A stretch of 64,000 nt of DNA from Bacteroidota bacterium (GTDB taxonomy: Bacteria > Bacteroidota > Bacteroidia > Sphingobacteriales > Sphingobacteriaceae), in contig JAFDZM010000076.1 of the NCBI GenBank assembly GCA_018266915.1, forward strand, positions 62,001-126,000. The letters run 5' to 3'. Within the stretch, counting starts at the first letter, position 1, and each line of letters begins with the position of its first letter. A program made the position numbers and the translations under genes. The notes beneath the pieces are model-generated. The model made no database searches. It worked only from the letters and a program-made list of their open reading frames with translations, and was not told the DNA's origin. Of the stretch, positions 14,816-23,157 are shown one piece after another.

Positions 14816-15916
14816 AATAAAATGCTCACAAGATGCAAGGAAAGCATCATCCGCATCCGCTCCGATGCCAGGCGCATCTTCAATATCCAGAAAATAGCCA
14901 TCGTATTTTACACCGCCAACGCACGGATCAACCAAATGGCCTAACATACAGGTATCCATATCATAGAACCTAATATTCGGACTGGCATATACAAAGTGCA
15001 GCTTGGCGCTTAACGCAATACGGCTCTCCAGCATTCCTCCCATCATACATGGAATGCCTTTTTCAGCAGCCAAATCATGTATTTTTTTAGCTTCGTTAAT
15101 ACCTCCGGATTTGGAGAACTTGATATTGATATAACTGCAGGAATTACTTTCGATCTGCTTCCGGGCATCATGGTGATTATAAACGCTTTCGTCAGCCATA
15201 ATTTTTACAGGAGACAGCCTTTTCAGTTCAGGCAAACGATCATCATACCATGTACGCATCGGCTGTTCACAAAACTCGATATCATATTTACTGATACTTT
15301 GCAAAGCAAAAACCGCATCGTCAAAACCCCAGCCCTGGTTGGCATCCACTCTGATCCTCATTTTACTACCCACTGCTTCACGAATTTGCCTAATTCGCTC
15401 TACATCACTCTTAGCATCTTTCCCAAGCTTAACTTTCAATATCGTAGCGCCTGATTGTTTAAACTCAGTAGCTTTTTGCGCCATTTCCGCGGGCTCTGCT
15501 ATACCGATGGTGATATCGCTTTCAATTTTTCGTTTAGTTCCGCCTAAAAATTGATATAATGATAACCCCACATTTTTTGCAGCGATATCATAAAGAGCGA
15601 TATCAAATGCACTTTTTATAGTACTGTTTCCTGCAGTAAAATCATGCAACTGTTGCAAACGCGCCGAAGTATCCAAAGCATCTTTACCTTTCCATAACCG
15701 GGCAAATTCCTTCGCCATTATAAGGCAGGTATCCTGCGTTTCACCAACAATCATCGGGAAAGCCGAGCATTCTCCTACGCCATAAAAGCCGGCGTCGGTA
15801 TGCACGCGGATAAACACATTCTGGGCGTGGGTCATGGTACCGGTGGCTATGGTAAAAGGCACCATTGGTATGCTAAACCTGTAAATATCGGTATGGGTAA
15901 TTTTGATCTCTTTCAA
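14810..15916 (-). CDS. Dipeptide epimerase (L-Ala-D/L-Glu type), enolase superfamily
   Basis: The 368-residue protein has an enolase capping domain and a TIM barrel with the muconate-lactonising subgroup residues: KVK at 161-163, metal ligands Asp191 (RVDANQGW), Glu217 (FCEQP) and Asp242 (MADES), and Lys266/Lys269 (INIKFSKSGG). Two opposed lysines fit 1,1-proton transfer, as in L-Ala-D/L-Glu epimerases of murein recycling. C-terminal DMDTCMLG fits the dipeptide epimerase group, but exact dipeptide specificity is not readable. The start is TTG (15914-15916); no in-frame ATG is near. Confidence 0.85.
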   Translation of the reverse strand: MKEIKITHTDIYRFSIPMVPFTIATGTMTHAQNVFIRVHTDAGFYGVGECSAFPMIVGETQDTCLIMAKEFARLWKGKDALDTSARLQQLHDFTAGNSTIKSAFDIALYDIAAKNVGLSLYQFLGGTKRKIESDITIGIAEPAEMAQKATEFKQSGATILKVKLGKDAKSDVERIRQIREAVGSKMRIRVDANQGWGFDDAVFALQSISKYDIEFCEQPMRTWYDDRLPELKRLSPVKIMADESVYNHHDARKQIESNSCSYINIKFSKSGGINEAKKIHDLAAEKGIPCMMGGMLESRIALSAKLHFVYASPNIRFYDMDTCMLGHLVDPCVGGVKYDGYFLDIEDAPGIGADADDAFLASCEHFIV

Positions 15917-15944
15917 TATTGTAGAATAAGCTGTATTGCAATAT

Positions 15945-15972
15945 TAATGACTAATGACCAATGACAGACGAC
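15945..15972. repeat. Period-7 single-arm array
   Basis: Units TAATGAC, TAATGAC, CAATGAC, AGACGAC occur in tandem between two minus-strand genes. Confidence 0.85.
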
Positions 15973-15995
15973 CAACCCATAAATAATTTTGAAGT

Positions 15996-16427
15996 TTAAT
16001 TCTCTCTTGTAAGCTCAACCCCATCACGTATTGCTGCTTCAAGTACATTAATGTTTATATCTTTTAGATTTTTGAACTTAATGCAATATCCCGTCACGCT
16101 CGCCTTGCCCAGGTCTTTCCCATAAGTTTGAGCTAAATAGGTCTTATCCTTTATACCAAGGATATAAACAGAGATCCCGGTTGTGTTTGCACTCAAGCCA
16201 ATTTGAAAAAACTCCTTTGTTTTTCCATCGGCATATTTTATAGTGTAATATCCATAACCTATGTTGGGGTTGCTAACAGTTTTACCCTCACTGTTTTTAC
16301 CATCATCGAACCATAATTTACATCCTGGTAATGTTTGAAGTATGTGCATATGCAAAGTTTGCATGTCACCACGTTTTGGTTCGGATTGGCTGGCAATATA
16401 GTTTTTGATTTGTTCTTGCACGTCCAT
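15996..16427 (-). CDS. DUF1801 (YdhG-like) protein
   Basis: The 143-residue cytoplasmic protein matches the DUF1801 fold, a small alpha/beta domain, with the pattern MHILQTLPGCKLWFDDGKN and a C-terminal helix (INVLEAAIRDGVEL). The family is widespread and its function is not established. Family members often sit alone, as here. It is the last gene before a divergent promoter region serving the DUF4290 gene. Confidence 0.75.
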   Translation of the reverse strand: MDVQEQIKNYIASQSEPKRGDMQTLHMHILQTLPGCKLWFDDGKNSEGKTVSNPNIGYGYYTIKYADGKTKEFFQIGLSANTTGISVYILGIKDKTYLAQTYGKDLGKASVTGYCIKFKNLKDININVLEAAIRDGVELTREN

Positions 16428-16521
16428 ATGAGATATTGAATTATGGGTTACTTACTTTGCCTTTTAAATTTCGCTTTATTTTTAGTCATACCCTAATTTC
16501 CAACTGAAACATTCGCAATAA

Positions 16522-16552
16522 TTTGTACTTTATCCTAATTGCGTTATCTTTG
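16522..16552 (+). promoter_or_regulatory. Bacteroidota housekeeping promoter of the DUF4290 gene
   Basis: TTTG at 16522-16525, 19 bases, then TATCTTTG at 16545-16552: a full match to TTTG-N19-TAnnTTTG. It is the best promoter in the window and predicts a leader of about 100 bases. Confidence 0.8.
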
Positions 16553-16657
16553 TTCTACTTCCATAAAATTTCAACTTTAGCCGCCCGGGCTGTTCATCTT
16601 CAAGGGATCTGCGCTAATTTTATTTTAATTTCTTAATTTTTATTAAACTCATTTTAT

Positions 16658-17368
16658 ATGGCTAATCAAGAAACGCCGCAATTTGACTATAACTCCACCA
16701 GGAGTAAACTAATATTATCCGAGTATGGCCGCAATGTACAGAACATGGTGAAGTACATTGTTGCACTACCAACTAAAGAAGAACGTAACCGCTATGCACA
16801 GGTAGTGATCGACCTGATGGGTTTTCTGAACCCGCACCTGCGGGATGTTGCCGACTTTAAACACAAGCTTTGGGACCACCTGCACATTATCTCTGACTTT
16901 AAGATCGATGTTGATTCTCCGTACCCTAAGCCGGCTCCCGACGCGATTCATTTTAAGCCGGAGCCGCTAAAATACCCGCATCAACGTATCCGGTCTAAAC
17001 ACTATGGTAAAACCATTGAGCTGATGATCGAGAAAGCCAAATCTATTGAAGAACCTGAGCGCAGGCAGCACATGGTGCAAGCCATTGCCAATTTTATGAA
17101 GATGGCTTATGTGCAATGGAACAAAGATTCAGTTGCTGATGAGATCATCCTTGCCGATCTGCGTTCAATGTCAGGCGGCGAACTGAAACTGGAAGAGAAT
17201 GTAAACCTGGCCAAGGTTGAATACCGTACCAGCAGCAACCAAAACACCAGCAGAGGTCGTTCTAACAATAACAACAATCAGAACAAAGGCCGAAACAACA
17301 ACCAACGCAATAATAACAATCAGAATAATCGCAACCGTAACAACGGCGGAGGTGGCCGGAAATACTAA
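16658..17368 (+). CDS. DUF4290 protein with an Asn/Arg/Gly-rich tail
   Basis: Residues 1-180 form the DUF4290 helical domain (YNSTRSKLILSEYGRNVQNM; LWDHLHIISDFKIDVDSPYP), which is conserved across Bacteroidota and unassigned in function. Residues about 190-236 are a low-complexity tail of Asn with Arg, Gln and Gly, ending GGGGRKY. Such basic, RGG-like disordered tails often bind RNA. The gene precedes murA on the same strand, as it often does in this phylum, which may reflect shared expression. It has its own strong promoter. Confidence 0.85.
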   Translation: MANQETPQFDYNSTRSKLILSEYGRNVQNMVKYIVALPTKEERNRYAQVVIDLMGFLNPHLRDVADFKHKLWDHLHIISDFKIDVDSPYPKPAPDAIHFKPEPLKYPHQRIRSKHYGKTIELMIEKAKSIEEPERRQHMVQAIANFMKMAYVQWNKDSVADEIILADLRSMSGGELKLEENVNLAKVEYRTSSNQNTSRGRSNNNNNQNKGRNNNQRNNNNQNNRNRNNGGGGRKY

Positions 17369-17377
17369 TTTGCCGAT

Positions 17378-17509
17378 GGTCCATTGTTGATAGTTCATAG
17401 TTGATGAAGTATTATTTTTTATAATCTTTGTAAAGCAACAACAGCAAATTGCTGTTTGTGAATAGTGTGGCTATGAACTATGAACCACCAACTATAAACT
17501 AACTATGAA
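17378..17509. repeat. Period-7 opposed array that supplies the murA start codon
   Basis: Left units GGTCCAT, TGTTGAT, AGTTCAT, AGTTGAT (17378-17405) face right units CTATGAA, CTATGAA, CCACCAA, CTATAAA and, after CTAA, CTATGAA (17471-17509). The ATG of the last CTATGAA is the murA start. Confidence 0.9.
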
Positions 17510-18812
17510 TAACGCATTTGAAATAATTGGCGGCAAGCCGTTAAAAGGCGAAATTATACCTCAGGGAGCCAAAAACGAGGCGCTTCAGATTTTATCGGCG
17601 GTACTTCTGACTGGCGAAAAGATCACGATCAGCAATATCCCGGATATAAAGGATGTAAACAAACTGATCGAGCTATTGGGTGACATGGGCGTTATCGTTA
17701 ACCGCCTTGGACCAGATACTTATACCTTCGAGGCAAAAAATATTGATCTCAACTTTTTTGAGTCGGAGGCCTTTAAAACTAAAGGTGGTGGCTTGCGTGG
17801 TTCGATCATGATCGTAGGTCCGCTGCTGGCCCGTTTTGGCAAAGCGTCTATTCCTAAACCAGGTGGTGATAAAATTGGTCGACGTAGATTAGATACGCAC
17901 TTTTTAGGTTTCGAGAAGTTAGGTGCAAAGTTTAACTACAATCCTGATACCGGGTTTTTCAATGTAGATGCATCCGATCTGAAAGGCACTTACATCTTAT
18001 TGGATGAAGCTTCGGTAACTGGTACCGCTAACGTGGTAATGGCTGCAGTACTATCTAAAGGGATTACTACCATTTATAATGCTGCCTGTGAGCCTTATTT
18101 GCAGCAATTATGCAAAATGCTGGTTCGCATGGGTGCAAAAATCAACGGAATCGGTTCCAATTTACTCACGATTGAAGGTGTGACTGAATTGCGCGGCACC
18201 GAGCACCGTATGCTACCGGATATGATCGAGATCGGCTCGTTCATCGGCTTGGCTGCGATGACTGGCTCTGAGATCACAATAAAGGATGTGCATTATGATG
18301 AACTGGGCATTATCCCCGATACATTCAAACGTTTAGGTATTAAACTGGAGCGCCGCGGTGACGACATTTACATCCCGGCTCAAAGCCATTATGAAATAGA
18401 GACTTTTATAGACGGTTCCATCATGACTATTGCTGATGCACCGTGGCCGGGCTTTACGCCTGACCTGTTGAGCATTGTCCTGGTAGTCGCCATTCAAGCC
18501 AAAGGCTCTGTTCTGGTCCATCAAAAGATGTTCGAAAGCCGTTTATTCTTCGTAGATAAGCTGTTGGATATGGGCGCGCAGATTATTCTTTGCGACCCGC
18601 ACCGCGCAACAGTAATCGGTCTGGATAACCAGGTAAAATTGAGAGGTATTTCCATGACGTCGCCTGACATCCGTGCCGGTGTTTCCCTGCTGATCGCAGC
18701 CTTATCAGCACAAGGCAAATCAACCATTTACAATATTGAGCAGATAGAACGCGGTTATCAACACATCGATGATCGTTTGAGAGCGTTAGGTGCTGATATT
18801 AAGAGAATCTGA
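17505..18812 (+). CDS. murA: UDP-N-acetylglucosamine 1-carboxyvinyltransferase
   Basis: MurA transfers enolpyruvate from PEP to UDP-GlcNAc, the first committed step of peptidoglycan synthesis. The 435-residue protein shows family landmarks: GAKNEALQIL near the N-terminus, SIPKPGGDKIGRRRLDTH in the catalytic loop, and SPDIRAGVSLLIAALSA near the C-terminus. In E. coli the loop carries Cys115, the target of fosfomycin; here Asp122 occupies that position (PGGDKIG), as in naturally fosfomycin-insensitive MurA enzymes of mycobacteria and chlamydiae. The start codon lies in a repeat array. Confidence 0.95.
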   Translation: MNNAFEIIGGKPLKGEIIPQGAKNEALQILSAVLLTGEKITISNIPDIKDVNKLIELLGDMGVIVNRLGPDTYTFEAKNIDLNFFESEAFKTKGGGLRGSIMIVGPLLARFGKASIPKPGGDKIGRRRLDTHFLGFEKLGAKFNYNPDTGFFNVDASDLKGTYILLDEASVTGTANVVMAAVLSKGITTIYNAACEPYLQQLCKMLVRMGAKINGIGSNLLTIEGVTELRGTEHRMLPDMIEIGSFIGLAAMTGSEITIKDVHYDELGIIPDTFKRLGIKLERRGDDIYIPAQSHYEIETFIDGSIMTIADAPWPGFTPDLLSIVLVVAIQAKGSVLVHQKMFESRLFFVDKLLDMGAQIILCDPHRATVIGLDNQVKLRGISMTSPDIRAGVSLLIAALSAQGKSTIYNIEQIERGYQHIDDRLRALGADIKRI

Positions 18813-18818
18813 TTTCAG

Positions 18819-18901
18819 AGTCCGAAGGACAGAAAGTCCATGAAAGTCCGAAAGTTATAACTATTCTTTCGGACTTTCTGTCTTATGCGGATTTGCGGAC
18901 T
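18819..18901. repeat. Opposed array, mixed 7/8 period
   Basis: The left arm (18819-18855) uses the word AGTCCGAA/AAAGTCC. The right arm (18866-18901) carries CTTTCGGACTTTCTGTC as its complement. The same word occurs at 41902-41981. Confidence 0.85.
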
Positions 18902-18952
18902 AAAATTCCTTTTTACCTTTAAGCTAAAAAATTTATCTTTATAAAAACCATT

Positions 18953-18960
18953 TACTTTTG
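18953..18960 (+). promoter_or_regulatory. -7 box overlapping the only in-frame start of the GT39-like gene
   Basis: TACTTTTG matches TAnnTTTG exactly. Its last three bases are the TTG that opens the frame, so promoter and start codon conflict. Confidence 0.5.
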
Positions 18961-20499
18961 CATAGCTATAAGAATAACAGGTCGAAATACTCGTATTTCC
19001 TACTGATTTTTGTTGCCCTTAAAATAGGCTTAAACCTATTAGCCATATCAAATTTTGGCTTTCAACGGGATGAACTATTGCACTTGACCTTAGGTGATCA
19101 CCTGGATTGGGGGTTTAAGGAAGTGCCACCGTTTATTGCAGTGCTTGCAAAGATTACCACAACTGTACTTGGCAACTCCGTTTTTGCCGCCCGTATATTC
19201 AGTACCCTCTTCAGCGGGCTCATCATTTGGTTCACCGGACAAATCGTGATCGAATTAGGCGGTAAAAAGTTCGCTATCACCCTGGCTTGCCTGGCATTGA
19301 TATTTTCCCCGGCATTTGAAGCAAGCGGTTACCTGTTTCAGCCGGTAGTGTTCGATCAATTATGGTGGGTGCTGGCCGTTTATCTGCTCATCAGGTATAT
19401 GAATACGTCCTTACCGGTTTATGTTTACCTGTTAGGTGTAGTGATCGGCATCGGCCTGCTTACCAAATATACGATGGGATTTTTTGCCATTGCTTTGATA
19501 CTGGGTCTATTGGCAACAAAGCAACGCAAATTACTATGGAACAAGCATATTCTGTTCGCCGCTCTTATAGCGCTATTAATTTTCTTACCCAACCTGGTGT
19601 GGCAATTCAGACACCATTTGCCTGTTGTCACCCATATGAAAACACTCCGTTCACAACAATTGGATTATATCAAACCGGGAGATTTTATTAAACAGGAATT
19701 ATTGGTAAACGGGATAGCTCTGTTTATCTGGTTAATTGGATTTGGCTTTTTGCTATTTTCGGCGCGCCTCAGGAAGTTCCAGTTTATGGCATTTGCATTT
19801 GTACTGATATTCACGTTTTTATTAGCCATGAAGGGCAAGGAATATTATCTTTTTGGTGCGTTCCCGATGCTTTTTGCTGCAGGCGGCTTTGGGTATGAAC
19901 GGTGGATGAAATCCAAGGGCTATGTATTGCGCACAGTAATTATCTTGTTTTTTACATTACCCAATCTCTTATTGCTTCCTTTAGCATTGCCGATATTCTC
20001 ACTGGATCAAACGATGGCAACATTCAAATTCCTGCATATCGCGCCAAAGTGGGAAGACCAAAAGGAGCATTGGCTAAGCCAGGATTATGCCGATATGCTC
20101 GGATGGGATGAGTTGACCGAAAAGGTGGCCAAGGCATACAACAGTCTTACACCCGAACAGCAGAAACATACCCAGATATACGCCGATAATTATGGTGAGG
20201 CAGGAGCCATACACCATATTGGTAAACAATATCATTTACCCGATGTTGCCAGCCTCAACAGCAGCTTTACGCTTTGGACTCCTGACAGCCTGAATGCACG
20301 TTATATTATTTATGTGGATGATGACGGCGGGAAAAATGTTCAGAAGTTTAAATCGTTTATAGACAGTTGTATTAAAATCGGCGAGATAGAGTTTCCATAT
20401 GCACGTGAAAAAGGAACCGGAATATATTTGCTCGTTAACCCCAAACCGGAAGTAAACCAGGTTTACATGAAAGAACTGGCACAGAAAAGATTGGAATAA
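18958..20499 (+). CDS. GT39/ArnT-like polyprenyl-phosphate-sugar glycosyltransferase, membrane protein
   Basis: The 513-residue protein has about ten membrane spans. An early periplasmic loop holds FGFQRDELLHLTLGDHLDWG; the acidic QRDEL matches the catalytic Asp/Glu region of PMT/ArnT enzymes, which move a sugar from a polyprenyl phosphate to lipid or protein. A soluble C-terminal domain (about 355-513) follows. The acceptor is not readable. No ATG precedes the first span; the frame opens only at TTG 18958, which coincides with a promoter box, so the true start is uncertain. Confidence 0.8.
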   Translation: MHSYKNNRSKYSYFLLIFVALKIGLNLLAISNFGFQRDELLHLTLGDHLDWGFKEVPPFIAVLAKITTTVLGNSVFAARIFSTLFSGLIIWFTGQIVIELGGKKFAITLACLALIFSPAFEASGYLFQPVVFDQLWWVLAVYLLIRYMNTSLPVYVYLLGVVIGIGLLTKYTMGFFAIALILGLLATKQRKLLWNKHILFAALIALLIFLPNLVWQFRHHLPVVTHMKTLRSQQLDYIKPGDFIKQELLVNGIALFIWLIGFGFLLFSARLRKFQFMAFAFVLIFTFLLAMKGKEYYLFGAFPMLFAAGGFGYERWMKSKGYVLRTVIILFFTLPNLLLLPLALPIFSLDQTMATFKFLHIAPKWEDQKEHWLSQDYADMLGWDELTEKVAKAYNSLTPEQQKHTQIYADNYGEAGAIHHIGKQYHLPDVASLNSSFTLWTPDSLNARYIIYVDDDGGKNVQKFKSFIDSCIKIGEIEFPYAREKGTGIYLLVNPKPEVNQVYMKELAQKRLE

Positions 20500-20517
20500 A
20501 TGTGCAGATGCGCAAAT
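20500..20517. repeat. Short period-8 array
   Basis: ATGTGCAG and ATGCGCAA directly follow the GT39-like stop codon. The same word recurs at 20955-20993. Confidence 0.7.
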
Positions 20518-20576
20518 TCTTATTACTTTCAAACAAAAACGACATCTTCAAAGTATTTGATTAATTAAACTGATAC

Positions 20577-20948
20577 ATGCGCGGACTAAAAACTATCATA
20601 TTACTCTTCATTTCTAATACCTTCATGACCTTTGCCTGGTATGGGCACCTGAAATTCAAGGAATACTCCTGGGGTAAAAACCTGGGGCTGGTTGCCATCA
20701 TTCTCATCAGCTGGGGGTTGGCTTTTTTTGAATATGTGTTCCAGGTACCGGCCAATCGCGCGGGGTCGCAGGAAACTGGCGGACCATTTAGCCTGGTTCA
20801 GCTCAAAACTATACAAGAGGCTGTTACTCTTACTGTTTTTATGATATTCACCCTTCTTTTCTTTAAAACAGAAAAACTGGCCTGGAATCACTTATTAGGT
20901 TTTTGTCTGATCGTATTGGCAGTGTTTGTGATATTCAAGAAATGGTGA
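20577..20948 (+). CDS. DUF486 / small DMT-superfamily membrane protein
   Basis: The 123-residue protein has four membrane spans with short loops and the DUF486 pattern (SNTFMTFAWYGHLKF; FFEYVFQVPANRAG; FSLVQLKTIQEAVTLTVF). DUF486 belongs to the drug/metabolite transporter superfamily. Substrates are unknown, and the four-span size suggests it works as a dimer, as in SMR transporters. It lies between two arrays sharing one word, and has its own ATG with no clear promoter box. Confidence 0.82.
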   Translation: MRGLKTIILLFISNTFMTFAWYGHLKFKEYSWGKNLGLVAIILISWGLAFFEYVFQVPANRAGSQETGGPFSLVQLKTIQEAVTLTVFMIFTLLFFKTEKLAWNHLLGFCLIVLAVFVIFKKW

Positions 20949-20954
20949 TCTTCG

Positions 20955-20993
20955 GATGTGCAGATGTGCAAATTTGCGGATGCGCAAATTGCC
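20955..20993. repeat. Period-8 array
   Basis: GATGTGCA twice, then AATTTGCG, GATGCGCA and AATTGCC, in exact 8-base steps. Confidence 0.88.
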
Positions 20994-21018
20994 TTGTATA
21001 ATTAAATATTAATATTTG

Positions 21019-21026
21019 TATTTTTG
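21019..21026 (+). promoter_or_regulatory. -7 box of the toxin-antitoxin operon
   Basis: TATTTTTG matches TAnnTTTG, 7 bases before the antitoxin ATG at 21033, so the leader would be very short or absent. Confidence 0.55.
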
Positions 21027-21032
21027 TATATC

Positions 21033-21266
21033 ATGGAACTCATTCTTAAGACCAACAATGAAAATAGCATAGCAAAGATCATTGCTTTGGCTAAGAAACT
21101 TAATGTAACCGTCGAGCAACGCGGTAAAGATATAAATGACAATGAAAAAGATGCCTTGAAGAATCGCATTCTTAATTTCAACGCACAAAATTCATCATCA
21201 TTTGGCGATGCCAGCGAATGGCAGAGGAATGAAAGAAACGACAATAAGCTTCCATTCTCGGAATAG
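21033..21266 (+). CDS. Antitoxin-like protein (VapB role)
   Basis: I choose ATG 21033 over TTG 21024, which lies in the promoter box. The 77-residue protein begins with a short beta stretch (MELILKTNNENSIAKIIAL) followed by helices and a charged, probably disordered tail (NERNDNKLPFSE). That shape fits antitoxins that bind DNA at one end and a toxin with the other, but I do not recognise a named antitoxin family. The stop is 2 bases before the PIN-domain gene, so the two are translationally linked. Confidence 0.75.
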   Translation: MELILKTNNENSIAKIIALAKKLNVTVEQRGKDINDNEKDALKNRILNFNAQNSSSFGDASEWQRNERNDNKLPFSE

Positions 21267-21268
21267 GC

Positions 21269-21634
21269 ATGTTTCTACTAGATAGCAACATCATTGTATA
21301 TTCATATTTGTCGCAATATGAATATTTAAGGGAACTTTTGACGAGCGAGTTAGTTTATGTCTCAGAGATTTCAAGATTAGAAGTTTTGGTTTATCACAAA
21401 TTAACTAATGATGAAGAAACTTACTTTAAAGATATTTTCAACCTTGTTCCGATAATTTTTCCATCACAAGAAATCTTCGATACAGCAATTGACATTCGAA
21501 AAGTATATAATTTAAAGCTCGGCGACAGTCTTATTGCTGCAACTGCGTTGGAGAAAAAGCTATCGATTTACACTAGAAATCTAAGTGATTTTGGTAAGGT
21601 TAAATCAGTGAGTTGCATTGATCCGTTACGCTAA
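21269..21634 (+). CDS. vapC: PIN-domain ribonuclease toxin (VapC family)
   Basis: The 121-residue protein has the PIN acidic active site: Asp5 (LLDSNI), Glu at about 38 (SEISRLEVL), Asp near 90 (LKLGDSLIAATAL) and the final TRNLSDF. VapC toxins cleave tRNA or rRNA when free of antitoxin. All key residues are present, so the toxin looks intact. Codon use is AT-rich compared with its neighbours, in keeping with acquisition as a module. Confidence 0.88.
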   Translation: MFLLDSNIIVYSYLSQYEYLRELLTSELVYVSEISRLEVLVYHKLTNDEETYFKDIFNLVPIIFPSQEIFDTAIDIRKVYNLKLGDSLIAATALEKKLSIYTRNLSDFGKVKSVSCIDPLR

Positions 21635-21675
21635 TTTGGCAAGAAAAAAAGATATCCTGATTGCCACAAGCCCCC

Positions 21676-21703
21676 TTTCACCTTTTTCCTTTCAGCTTTC
21701 ACC
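21676..21703. repeat. Period-7 single-arm array
   Basis: TTTCACC, TTTTTCC, TTTCAGC, TTTCACC in exact 7-base steps, five bases from the cystathionine synthase stop codon. Confidence 0.85.
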
Positions 21704-21708
21704 TCAAA

Positions 21709-23067
21709 TTAAGCCGATATTGCATTAATAATATCATACTGCGTGATGATCTCAATATTACCCTGATCCTCTACCAAAACAGCGATATTATCTTTATTGA
21801 TCATCGCTGATATTTTATCGATCGAGGTGTTCAAATCAACAAAAGGGAACGATGCTGTAGTAATAGTTTGGACCGGGTAAGATTTTAGTGCAGGATTTTC
21901 GAGCAATGCATCCAGTATATCGCTTTCGGTGATCTTACCAATTACCATACCTTTTTGGGTAACAGGTATTTGAGAAATGTTGAGCGATTTGATTACGTTG
22001 ATGGCTTCCAGGATGCTTTTTTCGCAGTCAATAGTAATGATTTCCTGTCTGTCTTTCTTTTTGATGATATCTTTCGCAGTCAGTTTCTCATCTTTCAAAA
22101 ATCCGCGTTCGCGCAGCCAGTCTTCGTTGTACATTTTGGCCATGTAGCGTGAGCCATGATCAGGGAATATAATCACCACCACATCCCCCTCTTTAAACAT
22201 ATGCTTTACCTGCAACACGCCAGCTACAGCTGATCCTGTTGAGTTTCCGGCAAAAATGCCTTCTTTTAAAGCTACTTCACGGGTCATCAGGGCGGCATCT
22301 TTATCGGTAACTTTTTCAAAATGATCGATCAGGCTGAAGTCGACATTCTGTGGCAGAAAGTCTTCACCAATACCTTCAGTGATATATGGGTAGATCTCAT
22401 CTTTATCAAAAATGCCTGTTTCTTTGTATTTTTTGAACACCGAGCCATAAGTATCAATACCTATTACTTTGATATTCGGATTCTTTTCCTTTAGATATTT
22501 GGCTATACCAGATATGGTTCCGCCAGTTCCTACGCCGGCTACTAAATGAGTGATCTTTCCTTCGGTTTGTTCCCATATTTCCGGGGCTGTCTGCTCATAA
22601 TGTGCTTGCGAATTTGACAGGTTATCGTACTGATTAGGCTTCCATGAATTAGGCACTTCACGCTCTAAACGTGATGAAACAGAATAATATGAACGCGGGT
22701 CTTCCGGGTCAACATTGGTTGGACACACAATTACTTCAGCACCAAAAGCACGTAATGCATCAAACTTCTCTTTCGATTGCTTATCTGTACTGGTAAAAAT
22801 ACATTTATAGCCTTTTATCACCGCTGCTATAGCCAGGCCCATCCCTGTATTACCCGATGTACCTTCGATAATAGTTCCACCTGGTTTCAACACGCCGCTC
22901 TTTTCGGCGTCTTCGATCATTTTCAAGGCCATACGGTCTTTGATCGAATTGCCAGGATTGGTAGTCTCTATTTTGGCCAGCACAGTCGCCGGAATGCCTT
23001 TAGTAATTGTATTTAACCTGACCATGGGCGTATTGCCGATAGTCTCGAGTATATTATTATACCACAT
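21709..23067 (-). CDS. Cystathionine beta-synthase (PLP enzyme with CBS pair)
   Basis: Residues 1-320 are a fold-type II PLP domain. Lys43 (GNSIKDRMAL) is the Schiff-base lysine; EGTSGNTG binds the substrate carboxylate; GTGGTISG binds phosphate. Residues about 335-450 hold two CBS motifs (ITIDCEKSILEAINVIKSLN; ITTASFPFVDLNTSIDKIS), the regulatory nucleotide- or AdoMet-binding pair. The reaction joins serine and homocysteine to cystathionine; cysteine synthase activity is also possible. At 452 residues it matches the usual length without the heme domain of animals. Confidence 0.9.
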   Translation of the reverse strand: MWYNNILETIGNTPMVRLNTITKGIPATVLAKIETTNPGNSIKDRMALKMIEDAEKSGVLKPGGTIIEGTSGNTGMGLAIAAVIKGYKCIFTSTDKQSKEKFDALRAFGAEVIVCPTNVDPEDPRSYYSVSSRLEREVPNSWKPNQYDNLSNSQAHYEQTAPEIWEQTEGKITHLVAGVGTGGTISGIAKYLKEKNPNIKVIGIDTYGSVFKKYKETGIFDKDEIYPYITEGIGEDFLPQNVDFSLIDHFEKVTDKDAALMTREVALKEGIFAGNSTGSAVAGVLQVKHMFKEGDVVVIIFPDHGSRYMAKMYNEDWLRERGFLKDEKLTAKDIIKKKDRQEIITIDCEKSILEAINVIKSLNISQIPVTQKGMVIGKITESDILDALLENPALKSYPVQTITTASFPFVDLNTSIDKISAMINKDNIAVLVEDQGNIEIITQYDIINAISA

Positions 23068-23078
23068 AATTCAAAGTT

Positions 23079-23157
23079 AGTTGATTAAGTTGATTGGGTT
23101 AAATGGTTGATTAAGTTTTTGATCTATGTAAACTCAACCTATCCTAACAACTTAAAA
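23079..23157. repeat. Period-9 opposed array reaching the AMP nucleosidase stop codon
   Basis: Left units AGTTGATTA, AGTTGATTG, GGTTAAATG, GTTGATTAA (23079-23114). Right units AACTCAACC, TATCCTAAC, AACTTAAAA (23131-23157). The last unit contains the minus-strand TAA at 23152-23154. Confidence 0.85.
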
